Shown piece after piece: positions 44,111-53,878 of a stretch of 64,000 bases of DNA. The stretch spans positions 124,001 to 188,000 of the forward strand of contig JAUYBL010000010.1 of assembly GCA_030693065.1 (NCBI GenBank), given 5' to 3'. This DNA is from Methylococcaceae bacterium. GTDB lineage: Bacteria; Pseudomonadota; Gammaproteobacteria; Methylococcales; Methylomonadaceae. Position numbers and translations under genes: made by a program. Positions within the stretch are counted from its first letter, which is position 1, and each line of letters starts with the position of its first letter. The notes beneath the pieces were generated by a model, which was not told the DNA's origin, did no database searches, and saw nothing but the letters and a program-made list of their open reading frames with translations.

Positions 44111-44134
44111 GCCAGCACTACGCTTAGTGTTGGC
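44111..44134 (+). terminator. Hairpin downstream of ligA
   Basis: GCCAGCACTA (44111-44120) pairs with TAGTGTTGGC (44125-44134) over 10 bp, with one G-T wobble and a CGCT loop. It lies 20 bp after the ligA stop. No T-run follows, so termination is inferred from position. Confidence 0.4.
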
Positions 44135-44215
44135 TGCCTCGAACGCAGGGCTCAGTCACTGGTATATGTATAATTAACTGCTAGTCTTTAGGCCTTACAA
44201 TCAAGAGAGCATCCC

Positions 44216-45361
44216 GTGGAAGAAGATTTATCCATAGAGTTATCAGTGCTGGAAAGCCACCTGGAAAGCATGCTTGGCCGGGCTAAAAAAAATAGTGTGA
44301 CCTTGCAACGCTTTCAAGCATTTGAAATTCGCCTGCATAATCTCGACTCTCTAGCCGGCATGATTGAACATATTCTTGAAGATGCCAAACAAGCTTTCGA
44401 CCTTGATGTGATTAGCTTGTGCTTAATCGATGAAAAAGCTGATATTGCTAAGTTCCTTGACGATGACGCCTATGCTCACGCCTCACGAGATGGTCTGATA
44501 CTTTTGCAAAACAAAGATTTGCTGCAGGCTATCTTCGGACACAACTGTCGCCCTTTTTTAGGCCCTTACGATAAGTCCTTCTACGCCGGTTTTTTTGCTC
44601 ACAATCAAACCAAACCTGCCAGTGTTGCTATTACCCCGTTGACTCGCCGGGGCAGATTTCTCGGCGCGTTAAATTTGGGTAGCTATCAAGCCGATAGATT
44701 TGATGACAAGATGGCCACCGATTTTGTTGAACACCTAAGCTCTGTAGTAAGTATCTGCTTAGAAAATAACTTTAACTTCGAAGAAATGCGCCGGATTAGT
44801 TATATTGATACCTTAACCGGGGTCAATAACCGGCGCTTTTTGGAACAGCGTATTAGCGAAGAATTAGACCGCTGCCAACGTAATGGCGATCCACTGTCCT
44901 GCCTGTTCTTTGATATTGATTTTTTCAAATCTGTAAATGACAAATACGGTCATCAAGGCGGCGATATGGTGCTGGCTAACGTCGCAGGCGCTATCAAAAC
45001 CCAGCTGCGCAATAATGATGTTCTCGCCCGTTATGGCGGTGAAGAATTTGTCGCGTTGTTAAGTAGCATCAATGAAAGTCAATCGCTGGACATCGCCGAA
45101 CGTATTCGCAAAACTATTCAGGATCTACCGATACAGATTAATGATTCAGCCGTCTCCGTGACTATTTCTATCGGCTCATCGACTTATGCACCAGCGGTAA
45201 TGTCTTCAGCAGAAGGTAACGAAATAGCCGCTCAATTGCTTGAAGTAGCCGATACTGCGTTATACAAGGCTAAGCATCATGGTCGTAATTGCGTGGTCAA
45301 TGGTGGTGTAATTAAACCCAACCCGAAACTAACTGTGTTACCGAAAACAGCTTCTGGCTAA
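44216..45361 (+). CDS. DUF484/GAF-GGDEF diguanylate cyclase
   Basis: A 381-residue cytosolic protein. The N-terminal region (about 10-195) has a short coiled coil followed by a DUF484/GAF-like sensor. The GGDEF domain (about 200-365) has active site RYGGEEF and, five residues earlier, RNND, an intact RxxD inhibitory site. It should make cyclic di-GMP with product feedback. Start is GTG at 44216; no ATG upstream keeps the frame. It is followed 46 bp later by the exosortase gene, so c-di-GMP may bear on the exopolysaccharide/exosortase functions nearby. Confidence 0.88.
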   Translation: MEEDLSIELSVLESHLESMLGRAKKNSVTLQRFQAFEIRLHNLDSLAGMIEHILEDAKQAFDLDVISLCLIDEKADIAKFLDDDAYAHASRDGLILLQNKDLLQAIFGHNCRPFLGPYDKSFYAGFFAHNQTKPASVAITPLTRRGRFLGALNLGSYQADRFDDKMATDFVEHLSSVVSICLENNFNFEEMRRISYIDTLTGVNNRRFLEQRISEELDRCQRNGDPLSCLFFDIDFFKSVNDKYGHQGGDMVLANVAGAIKTQLRNNDVLARYGGEEFVALLSSINESQSLDIAERIRKTIQDLPIQINDSAVSVTISIGSSTYAPAVMSSAEGNEIAAQLLEVADTALYKAKHHGRNCVVNGGVIKPNPKLTVLPKTASG

Positions 45362-45407
45362 GCAGTTTATAATCGCCCACACTTCTAGTATTTATCCGGT
45401 ACAGAAA

Positions 45408-46313
45408 ATGAACACTATCGCTATTGAAAATCCCACTATCAACACTGAAGTAACTTCAGAAACCCAGCATCGCTGGCTGCTTTGGCTGGTGCTTGGGCTC
45501 ATTGGAATCTTATACGCCCCCACTTTACAATGGCTTTGGGAGCGCTGGACCATGAGCGTATGGCATAACGGCCATGGCATTCTGGTGGCAGCATTAGTGG
45601 CTTATCTAATTCGTGGCGAATTGCAGAAACTTTCGCAATTGCCGGTAAGCTCCAGCCCTTGGGGCTTTGCCATTTTAATTCCTGCACTGTTTCTACATAT
45701 GCTGGATACCGGCATTAACTCGCAACTCCTTTCAGCTTTCGCACTACTACTGTCCCTACCAGGGTTTTCCTTGTTGTTTTTAGGGCTTGAACGCACCAAG
45801 GCTATTATTTTTCCGCTCGGCACTCTTGTACTTACTTTGCCGATACCACTCGCATTTACCGAAACATTGCACCTTGCCCTGCGCCATATCGCCACCAAAA
45901 GCGTGGCATGGCTACTCAAACTTTTTGGCGTACCGGTGTTTTCTTACGCGACGACGCTGGAAGTAGAAGGCGGCAACTTAATGGTGGCTGATGCCTGTAG
46001 CGGTTTTTCAACACTGTATGCAGCGATAACCATAGCTATTTTGACTGCTTATTTTTGCCATTCCACTTGGCGCAGAATCTTAGTGTTGCTCATCGCCGCA
46101 CCGCTGGCAATTGCCGTTAATATTGTGCGCGTGTTAATACTGACACTGTTGGTTAACTGGTTTGGTCTGGATGTGTTAGCAACATCAGCCCATGAGCTTT
46201 CCGGCTTGCTGACATTCATGATCGCCTTACCGATCATTTTCTTTTTAGGACGCAATCCAGCTATTGCAGCAGAAGCTGATTTGGCACCACCAATAACTGA
46301 GAGCAAGCAATGA
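45408..46313 (+). CDS. Exosortase
   Basis: Eight- to nine-pass inner-membrane cysteine protease/transpeptidase of 301 residues. The catalytic triad is visible: Cys in VADACSGFSTLYA, Arg in VNIVRVLIL and His in SAHELSGLL. Exosortases recognise PEP-CTERM tails and process secreted proteins, usually next to exopolysaccharide genes. EpsI is often fused to the end of long exosortases; here it is a separate gene that overlaps by 4 bp. A PEP-CTERM protein is encoded 7.6 kb away. Confidence 0.93.
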   Translation: MNTIAIENPTINTEVTSETQHRWLLWLVLGLIGILYAPTLQWLWERWTMSVWHNGHGILVAALVAYLIRGELQKLSQLPVSSSPWGFAILIPALFLHMLDTGINSQLLSAFALLLSLPGFSLLFLGLERTKAIIFPLGTLVLTLPIPLAFTETLHLALRHIATKSVAWLLKLFGVPVFSYATTLEVEGGNLMVADACSGFSTLYAAITIAILTAYFCHSTWRRILVLLIAAPLAIAVNIVRVLILTLLVNWFGLDVLATSAHELSGLLTFMIALPIIFFLGRNPAIAAEADLAPPITESKQ

Positions 46314-46924
46314 TTTCCAGCCGTTTTGCCCTGCCTGCCATTATCGTTTTAATAATTGCCTTAGTACCTACGGTTATTCATAGCTATTTAGGCTTAACCA
46401 AGCATGACGACCGATCAGTTTCATCAATCAACACCGTACTAAACAACTTTTCTTCAAACCCCAGCAACCGCAATCCAGGTTGGGGTGAAGAAACGTTTGA
46501 CAGTTTTGACTGGACAGAACGTATTTACAGGGATGAACGCGGCCATGCCGTCCGTCTATTTGTCGGGCGTTCTTACGACCATAAACGCTTGTATCATCAT
46601 CCTGAATTAGCATTGTCCTATGCCCGAGACTTAGGCCATCAGAAGCTGGTGCATTTACCCAGCGACCCAACTATCGCCATCAATGTACTGCAAAATCCAA
46701 CTCGCCCGGGCCTTGCCGCTTATGCTTTAGTGGTTGACGACGAATTTATCGACAATCCCATACTTCACCAATTGCAAGATTCACTGCATCTGTTAATCGG
46801 TGCCAGAAAATCGATGACCTTGTTTTACGTAGCCGATGATCTTACTCCCACCAATACGCCCTTCGAACAAACCCCAGCCGCTAGCGTTTTGATCAGCGCC
46901 ATCAAGGATTTTTTGGCCAAATAA
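46310..46924 (+). CDS. EpsI-family exosortase-associated protein
   Basis: A 204-residue protein with one N-terminal membrane anchor (about 7-28) and a periplasmic EpsI/DUF3485 domain. It overlaps the exosortase gene by 4 bp (ATGA). EpsI proteins are linked to exosortases, and the E-x-R-like pattern WTERIYRDERGHAVRLFVG sits in the domain start. The biochemical role is unknown. After it, 125 bp precede the GH17 gene. Confidence 0.85.
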   Translation: MISSRFALPAIIVLIIALVPTVIHSYLGLTKHDDRSVSSINTVLNNFSSNPSNRNPGWGEETFDSFDWTERIYRDERGHAVRLFVGRSYDHKRLYHHPELALSYARDLGHQKLVHLPSDPTIAINVLQNPTRPGLAAYALVVDDEFIDNPILHQLQDSLHLLIGARKSMTLFYVADDLTPTNTPFEQTPAASVLISAIKDFLAK

Positions 46925-47049
46925 AGGGGCTGTAATCCGCTATTATCAAGCCCTCCGCATATTCAAAACCCGGTTAGTATGAGAAGATAAGCGCTGTTGA
47001 TTATTCGCCAGCGCCATTCCTTAAACCTTCTCATCCTCCTGTTTTAGAT

Positions 47050-48744
47050 ATGAAATCGAGTTTCTCCGTTGTTCTGGTAATTGTTCTTTACAGTTTATTT
47101 TCCTGGTTAACCAATCTGCCCCAAGACGTCGGTTCGGATGTGCCGCAAGGCAAGCTTAATAGCCTATCTTTTGCACCTTTTAGAGAAGGTCAGGGACCGA
47201 TGGAAAAACGCTTTCCAACCCCTGAACAAATAGATGCCGATTTAAAATTAATGGGTGAAACAACCCACACCATCCGCACCTATGCCAGCTCGGAAGGCAG
47301 TATGCCGGTAATCCCCGAATTAGCTGGAAAATACGGTCTGGAAATGATTCAAGGCGCCTGGTTAAATCCTTTAGTAGCGGATAACAAAAGAGAAGTTGCC
47401 GAACTCATTCGCTCTGCCAACGCCCACCCCGACGTCGTCAAACGCGTCATGGTCGGTAATGAAGTGCTATTGCGGGGCGATTTAAAAGCAGATCAAATCA
47501 TTGACTATATCCGCGAAGTTAAGCGTGCCGTTAAACAGCCGGTTTCTTATGCAGACGTCTGGTCTGAGTATATGAAACACCCGGAATTGATTAAAGAAGT
47601 AGATTTCATCACCATCCATATTCTGCCCTACTGGGAAGATAAACCCATCACGGTTGACCAAGCACCTGCCCACATTGAGCGTATTGTTAAGCAAGTCAAA
47701 GAAGAAGCAGAAAAAATCGCTCCCGGCAAAGCTATTTTAATTGGCGAATCCGGTTGGCCAGGTGAAGGTAGACAGCGCGGCTGGGCCGTTCCCAGCGTGG
47801 TTAATGAAGCAAAGTTTATACGCGCGCTCATCGAAGTCGCCAACAAAAACAGCTTTGACTACAACATTGTTGAAGCCTTCAACCAACCCTGGAAAAGTGC
47901 CTTCGAAGGCGTGGTCGGTGCTAACTGGGGGCTTTATTCGGTTGATCGAGAAGAAGTTTTTCCACTAACTGGCACAGTCTACGAAAACCCCGATTGGTAT
48001 AAACACGTGGCCACATCGCTGTTGCTATTTTTGATTGTGGTGGTATTCAGTTGGAAGCATCTTCAGTCCTTATCAAGTCTGCAAAATTTCTTCTTCCTGC
48101 TATTTGCGCAAACGCTGGCTGCCTTGTTGGTAAGCCAGGCAGAACACCTTTGGTATACCAGTTACAGTGATTTCCAAAGGCTACAAACCAGTTTGCTGGT
48201 TGCATTAAATGTGCTGATAGGCGGATTGGTCTTGCACCGAATCCAGGTACAATTAACAAACACTGCTATCAAGCCAAAACTAAGCCAAGGGCTCTATGCG
48301 TTATACATCGTATTTGCCGGCTACGTCGTTTTCAAAACTTATGGTTTGGCGCTCGCGGGTCGTTACATCAGCTTCCCTATCTTAACCGCCAGTATTCCTG
48401 CGGCTGGAATCATCGCCTTAATCATCACGCATTACTACAAAAGCGCGGTTTTAACGCTTGGATTCGACGGTTTACTGGGCTTTACCAGCCCTAAACCTCA
48501 CGAAAACAAAGCACTCGGCTATTTACTGATTACCATAGGCGCTGCATTGCTTGTTGGTGAATCCAGTGCCTTCTTTGTTAGCCGTGACTTCATCGCTGAG
48601 CATCCTGGCGTTCTTGAAAGACTAGGCTGGTCGCTGCTGCATACCTTTACCAATGCGCAACTCATTGAATGGCTAACCTGTTTGAGCGTTATCGCCTTGC
48701 CGCTTATTAGCTACCAGAAAGTTGATGAATCGCAGATTTCATAG
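47050..48744 (+). CDS. Membrane-anchored GH17 family glycoside hydrolase
   Basis: A 564-residue protein: N-terminal membrane anchor (about 5-20), a periplasmic GH17 domain (about 35-315) and seven or so C-terminal membrane segments (320-555). GH17 acid/base and nucleophile are VMVGNEVLL and LIGESGWPGEG. Related domains in NdvB-like proteins make branches in beta-1,3/1,6 glucans by transglycosylation. A hydrolase bearing a long polytopic tail is better suited to modifying a glucan at the membrane than to degrading external food. It lies 125 bp after the exosortase pair on the same strand. Confidence 0.87.
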   Translation: MKSSFSVVLVIVLYSLFSWLTNLPQDVGSDVPQGKLNSLSFAPFREGQGPMEKRFPTPEQIDADLKLMGETTHTIRTYASSEGSMPVIPELAGKYGLEMIQGAWLNPLVADNKREVAELIRSANAHPDVVKRVMVGNEVLLRGDLKADQIIDYIREVKRAVKQPVSYADVWSEYMKHPELIKEVDFITIHILPYWEDKPITVDQAPAHIERIVKQVKEEAEKIAPGKAILIGESGWPGEGRQRGWAVPSVVNEAKFIRALIEVANKNSFDYNIVEAFNQPWKSAFEGVVGANWGLYSVDREEVFPLTGTVYENPDWYKHVATSLLLFLIVVVFSWKHLQSLSSLQNFFFLLFAQTLAALLVSQAEHLWYTSYSDFQRLQTSLLVALNVLIGGLVLHRIQVQLTNTAIKPKLSQGLYALYIVFAGYVVFKTYGLALAGRYISFPILTASIPAAGIIALIITHYYKSAVLTLGFDGLLGFTSPKPHENKALGYLLITIGAALLVGESSAFFVSRDFIAEHPGVLERLGWSLLHTFTNAQLIEWLTCLSVIALPLISYQKVDESQIS

Positions 48745-48852
48745 ACATCAGGTAGTTATTTTTAAAAATGATTTTTTGGCGTGGTTGTATAGTGATAAGT
48801 TTGACTGAGTTATACCGATTTTAAGCTCTGAATGATTGATTAAAAGTTTCAA

Positions 48853-50313
48853 ATGAAATTAAAAAAATTAGAGATAACCAATTTTCGTTGCTTCGACTCA
48901 TTATCGATCGATTTGGATGAACAGCTGACTGTGCTTGTGGCGAAAAATGGACAAGGTAAATCGTCAGTACTGGATGCTCTTCGTATCGGTTTGTGGCCAT
49001 TTGTGAGCGGTTTTGATTTGGCGCACACCGGCTATAACGATCCAGCTAACGCTATTAGTATTGATGATGTACGGATGCTAAGAAAGCATGACTCGAAAAT
49101 TCGTCATGATCAATCATCGCGACTTGATGAAATGGTACGACAGTTCCCTTCCGAAATTGCTTTGCAAGGTGATTTTGATGACGACTTGAAAGGCTCTAAG
49201 TCATTAGACATCAGGCAGCTTTTTAAAACACAGCCATGGAAACGCTTCCGCAACAGTGAAGCCAAGGGTTCAAAAACAAAAGATGATAATTTTTCTAAAT
49301 TGCTAAAAAATATGGCATCCATTGCTCAAGATCAAGTTAGAAATTCTGATGGGCCAGATATTGATTTACCTGTTATAGGTTATTACGGCACAGGACGGCT
49401 TTGGAGCCAGAAATCCTCAACAAAAGCAAAATCAGCAAAAAGCAGACGAAACCCTGATTTTTATATGCGCTTATCTGCGTATAGAGATTGCTTGGATCCG
49501 GCATCTTCCTATAAAGATTTTGCCGAATGGTTTATCTGGCTTTTTGAAAGCTATAGAGAAGAACAAAGCATAAGAGCGGAAAAGGGCTTATCTCCAGAGA
49601 TGGGTTCTTTATGGAAAAATGCTATTCGAGTAATACAACAAGCTATCGATAATGTTTTACAAGAAACTGGCTGGCATACCTTGGAATACAGTGTCAGCCA
49701 GGAAAAATCTTTAATTTTGAATCATGATCTGTATGGCACTTTAAAAGTTGAGTCACTAAGCGATGGTATTCGTGGTGTATTGGCAATGGTCGGCGATATT
49801 GCTTATCGCTGTATCAAGCTTAATTGGCATTATTTGCATGAGGATGAAGTTTTAAATGCCGCGAAAAAAACACGTGGCGTGGTCATGATTGACGAAGTGG
49901 ATATGCACCTCCACCCTGCCTGGCAACAGACGATATTGGGCAATCTGATTAAAGCCTTTCCTAAAATTCAGTTTATTGTTACTACTCATAGTCCACAGGT
50001 TATATCAACCGTACCTAGTCATCAAATTAGAATACTGGCGGACAATCAAGTTATTTCAGCAGAAGCCGGAACTCAAGGCGCAGAAGCTTCCCGTATATTA
50101 AATGAAGTATTTGGCGTTGAATTACGTGCTCAAAATTTGAAAATTGTTCAAGAACTGAACCGTTATCTTGAATTAATTGATAATGATAAGTGGGATACTG
50201 AAGAGGCATTAACTTTACGTCAGGCGCTTGATGAATGGAGTCGTGGGAACGAGCCGGAACTGGTAAAGGCAGATATAGACATTCGTATGAAGGAGTTTCA
50301 ACGGCAATTATGA
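48853..50313 (+). CDS. ptuA: Septu-type defence ATPase PtuA-like
   Basis: A 486-residue AAA/ABC-type ATPase of the RecF/OLD-like group. It starts MKLKKLEITNFRCFDSLSID, with Walker A VAKNGQGKSS (residues 30-37), a signature near VESLSDGIRGVLAMV, Walker B VVMIDEVDMHLHPAWQ and the H-loop VTTHSPQVIS. PtuA partners PtuB, an HNH nuclease, in the Septu anti-phage system, and the same pair also joins retron Ec78. The stop overlaps the ptuB start by 4 bp. No reverse transcriptase or retron RNA is seen in the 108 bp upstream. Confidence 0.8.
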   Translation: MKLKKLEITNFRCFDSLSIDLDEQLTVLVAKNGQGKSSVLDALRIGLWPFVSGFDLAHTGYNDPANAISIDDVRMLRKHDSKIRHDQSSRLDEMVRQFPSEIALQGDFDDDLKGSKSLDIRQLFKTQPWKRFRNSEAKGSKTKDDNFSKLLKNMASIAQDQVRNSDGPDIDLPVIGYYGTGRLWSQKSSTKAKSAKSRRNPDFYMRLSAYRDCLDPASSYKDFAEWFIWLFESYREEQSIRAEKGLSPEMGSLWKNAIRVIQQAIDNVLQETGWHTLEYSVSQEKSLILNHDLYGTLKVESLSDGIRGVLAMVGDIAYRCIKLNWHYLHEDEVLNAAKKTRGVVMIDEVDMHLHPAWQQTILGNLIKAFPKIQFIVTTHSPQVISTVPSHQIRILADNQVISAEAGTQGAEASRILNEVFGVELRAQNLKIVQELNRYLELIDNDKWDTEEALTLRQALDEWSRGNEPELVKADIDIRMKEFQRQL

Positions 50314-51095
50314 AAGCCTGTTTAAAAGGAACGAGTCCCGCTTTAATGGAGCAGTATCAAACTGAAAATCCAATTGCGAACTGGGAACAATTTAAAAACG
50401 AATGCCAACAAGGATACAAAGATGTTCGAGACCAATTGCGCTCAGATCAAGGCAATCTTTGTTGTTATTGCGAAATTGATACAAAACAGGGCTTGGGAAT
50501 TGGAATAGATGATTTTAGAGTTGAGCATTTTCATCCCAAATCGGACGCCGACAATGCTAATCATAACTGGGCATTAGATTGGCATAACATGCTGGGATGT
50601 TGTCATGGTGGTTCTAACAACGCTGTAACCAATAACAAAACTCGATTTATCTCAAATAGTGCTGATAGACACTCTGATGTATTAAAAGCCAATTTTCCAT
50701 GGGATGATCAGATTTTAAATCCACTTGAAATTCCAGCATTTCCGATACTATTTCAAGCGAACCGCCGGGATGGAAGCTTATCTGTACACGAGGATCATTG
50801 CCGTAATGCTGGCGTTGATATACAAAAAGCTAACAATTGCTTGCATCCCCAAAAACTCAATTTAAATTCAGCTCGATTAAATTCTCTAAGAAAAGCAACA
50901 TTGGATGCTCTTAATGAACAAATTAAAGAGACACTTTCTGCTGGCTTAACAATAGAAGATGCTTTATTGAACCTTGCTAAAGCTGAGTTACGGAAAGACA
51001 ATAACAAACATTGGCCACGTTTCTTTACTACGATTAGAAGCTATCTCGGAAAAACTGCCGAAGAACATTTAAAAAACATAAATTATGATGGATAG
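50310..51095 (+). CDS. ptuB: HNH endonuclease PtuB-like (TIGR02646 family)
   Basis: A 261-residue protein from the ATG at 50310, which overlaps the ptuA stop (ATGA). The HNH core is clear: CCYCEID (Cys51 and Cys54), RVEHFHPKS (Glu72, His73, His75), LDWHNMLGCCHGGSNN and NNKTRF. This matches the TIGR02646 HNH family found with AAA ATPases in Septu and retron systems. PtuB is the presumed effector nuclease, held in check or loaded by PtuA. A 9-bp hairpin follows directly after the stop. Confidence 0.82.
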   Translation: MKACLKGTSPALMEQYQTENPIANWEQFKNECQQGYKDVRDQLRSDQGNLCCYCEIDTKQGLGIGIDDFRVEHFHPKSDADNANHNWALDWHNMLGCCHGGSNNAVTNNKTRFISNSADRHSDVLKANFPWDDQILNPLEIPAFPILFQANRRDGSLSVHEDHCRNAGVDIQKANNCLHPQKLNLNSARLNSLRKATLDALNEQIKETLSAGLTIEDALLNLAKAELRKDNNKHWPRFFTTIRSYLGKTAEEHLKNINYDG

Positions 51096-51119
51096 CTAGT
51101 AGCCCTTAGAGCTACTAGC
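51095..51119 (+). terminator. Hairpin after ptuB
   Basis: A perfect 9-bp inverted repeat, GCTAGTAGC (51095-51103) and GCTACTAGC (51111-51119), with the loop CCTTAGA starts on the last base of the ptuB stop codon. No T-run follows, but the location fits a transcription end for the ptuAB unit. Confidence 0.5.
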
Positions 51120-51185
51120 GTAGTAAATTGATTTATATTGGTTTCTAATAAAGCGATACAAATCTTTCCCTATAAAGCGCCCCAA

Positions 51186-53012
51186 CTACATCCGGTAACG
51201 AAAACCCACCCAGCCTCCAAACGGTGGCGCAGGACCGAGAAACCGGGGATTACTAAAATTCTGAAAGCCCGGTAATTCATTCGCTTCCCCCAACACACCA
51301 AAGGTTTCATAGTTACCGTCAAACAAGTTTTCCATCATCACAAACGCTGAAAGATTAACCGTTACTTTGTAATTAGCATGGATGTTCATCACGAAATAAG
51401 GATCTGTTTCGCCCAGAAAATTACCCTCATCGACGCGCAAAAATTGCCCTGAATTGAAGTTACCATCACCACCGATAGTCAAATCGCGTGTCACCGGCAC
51501 ATCTAAACCGACTTTCAAACTATGTTGGGGTATGCCTGGAATTCGATCGTCTTTTTCTACAGGAATCACGGCGCTAAATTCATTATTCGGACCGATAGTT
51601 TCTACTCTATTAGGATGCGTCGGACTGCTGACCAAAAAATTGTTTTGGAAAGACGCATCAACAAAGCTGTAGCGTGCAAACCATTCCCAGTCATCCAGAA
51701 AAATACCTTCTAAGCCTGCCTCCATACCGACACGGAGTGTATTGCCGACATTGGAAAAGTAACCAATATTGGAGGTGGCGCCGCCCGTCGACTGAAAGAT
51801 AATGTCGTTCTTATTGGTAGTATGGAAAAAACCCAAATTCCAAACCAGCGTTTTGCCGAAATTGCCTCGCAGTCCCGCCTCAAAGCTATTGGCAACCACT
51901 TGATTCAAATGCGGATCGGCCAAAAACGCATTGGGCAATCGGCAATCTGCGTTTGGATCGGCACAAGCCAACTCAACGATAGTCGGAGCCCGCGCTGATT
52001 CGCTATAACCTCCGTATAAGCCCAGCTTGTCGTTGATTTTCCAAGTCAAACCGGTAGAAGGGTTGAAACGATTGTAATGATGAGTGCCGTTTAATTCCGG
52101 CCCATTGCCCAAGCTGTCCTTGATGCCGACATTGGTATCGTTAAATCTGCCGCCGAAAGTCAACGTGACAGAATCGGTTAAATCCAAGGCATCGTTGAAA
52201 AAGCCTGACCAGGTCGTCGTTGATCCTTTCATGCCGGTAGCATCCGCGGGAATAAATATCTCGGTACGGCTGGTGCTGCGATTGGCAAGTAATCGAACAA
52301 CTTCCACTTCAGAATTGAAAGAGATCAAACCGCGGTTATAGCCAAAACCGGCAATAAACTGATTATTAAAACGGAATAGTTTTTGTTGGAAGGTAATCTG
52401 TCCGGTGCCGCCAAAGCTTTCCTGGTTCCTGCGACTTATATTATTGATGGCGTTTAGTTTTTCACTTTTATCGTCGTTATAACCGACCGGATTACCGTTT
52501 TGATCTCTGATAATCTTCTCTGCCAGTGAATCCGATCCGGCCAATGCCAGAATATCGTCCGGGCATTCACCCGGTTGCAAAGGTTCTCTAGCCACACCGT
52601 TACTGGATAGATAACTCCAAAATTCATCATTATTAGGAAATAACGGGAAAGCTGGTTTCCCTTCCAGAACAGGATCATATAAGCCGATTCCTGCCTCGGA
52701 ACAATCAACATAAGCAGAATCATCACCGTTAAACGAGTTGCTGACGGAGTCTCGGTAGAAGCTGTTACCAGCCAGCTGAATGTCATCGTTCAACCAATGC
52801 GTGCCTTCCAGGGTAAAAAACTTCATGTCGTTTTGAGTGATGTCCGGCGAAGTAAAAATGGCATCCCGTTGTTGCTTCATCAATTCCACCGGAATGGCAC
52901 CGTTGCCAAACAACTTACTAGCACCGTACAAGGTCGAGAAATCGAGAGTCGACAAAATTGACGCAATACAGTGAACCAATAGGCTTTTACGACCCCAAGG
53001 CGACATTCGCAA
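51186..53012 (-). pseudogene. 5'-truncated TonB-dependent receptor
   Basis: The 608-codon frame encodes only the barrel of a TonB-dependent receptor. It aligns by eye with residues from about 310 to the end of the intact receptor at 55182-57896 (LFGNGAIPVELMKQQRDAIF against LVGNGLLPYETAEINREAVF; SARAPTIVELACADP against GARTPSVIELGCAND). It lacks the signal peptide, TonB box and plug, so it cannot act as a receptor. The first 20 or so residues (MRMSPWGRKSLLVHCIAS) are unrelated, so the break is near 52950. The barrel end, WVGFRYRM, is intact. The two copies differ strongly, so they are old paralogues rather than a fresh duplication. Confidence 0.75.
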
Positions 53013-53878
53013 ACGTTGAATTGTTGATAATACAAAGTCAAATTGAAACGAGATAGCTGACTTTCAATCTTATGTAACTGTTATCAACAATATTAAAAAC
53101 CATCTGTTGACTTGCCAAACACTGACATTGGACATTGTGCCATTACCTAAGCGAAATTCATTATCCGAGCAGGTATTCTGTGGTTTATTTAGCGTAGTGT
53201 TGTTTTCTGCGATGTTACAAAACAAATGTGATCGTTCACACCAGACTAGAGTCTCTTTAGGGATAATCTGGGACCCTTGGTCGTGGACACCGATGAACTC
53301 GTTAATCTTTATTGATACGCTAAAAAAGAAGGTCGTTGAGCAACGGTGGGTGAAAATTTTTCAACGCACTTTTCCGAAGAATTCTTGAAAGTTTTGGCAG
53401 CCGGTTAACAGCACTGCGCAACGATCATGAAAAATCAAAACGCAGAGCAGCGAATTTTTGATCGGGATGCAGAATTGTCTTTGATTTTTGTTGGTTTTAG
53501 ATATTGCTAACGTTATGCTGATTTGAATCGGTTTATCGCGCCCGAATAAGTCCGATTGATTTTTTTATCGTTGAGGCTATTGGCGTCAACAAAGGCATTT
53601 TGATTGTTCAGTGGCGATAATCAAATTGTCTCGGGTATCTCCGGCAGTAATAGAATAAACATAAGGGTTTTATGAAGTCTGGAATTTTGTTGATATTTTT
53701 CGTACCAAACTTTTTGAAAAAGAATACGCAAGGTACCAAACATTGAAGCGACTAGATGAGTCGTATGTAATATACTCTCAGCACTTCAAAATTTAATTTG
53801 ATAATATATAACGTATTGTTTTATATAAAATCCATTAAAACTTTGGCGTGCAAAGAGCATAATTACACATTTATACTG
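53013..53878. other. 866-bp gene-free region between receptor fragment and PEP-CTERM gene
   Basis: I find no recognisable gene on either strand; a 93-codon plus-strand frame at 53107-53388 has no familiar motif or clear ribosome-binding site. The missing plug region of the truncated receptor is not found here. A short direct repeat, GTACCAAAC, occurs at 53702-53710 and 53733-53741. The last 100 bp are very AT-rich. This is probably the scar of the rearrangement that removed the receptor 5' end. Confidence 0.6.

Noticed and set aside
48745-48852. Retron reverse transcriptase or msr/msd RNA upstream of ptuA
   Set aside because: Only 108 bp are available and no inverted-repeat RNA structure or RT frame is visible.
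53107-53388. A 93-codon plus-strand ORF in the empty region
   Set aside because: No family motif, no good ribosome-binding site and ordinary AT-rich composition; likely chance.
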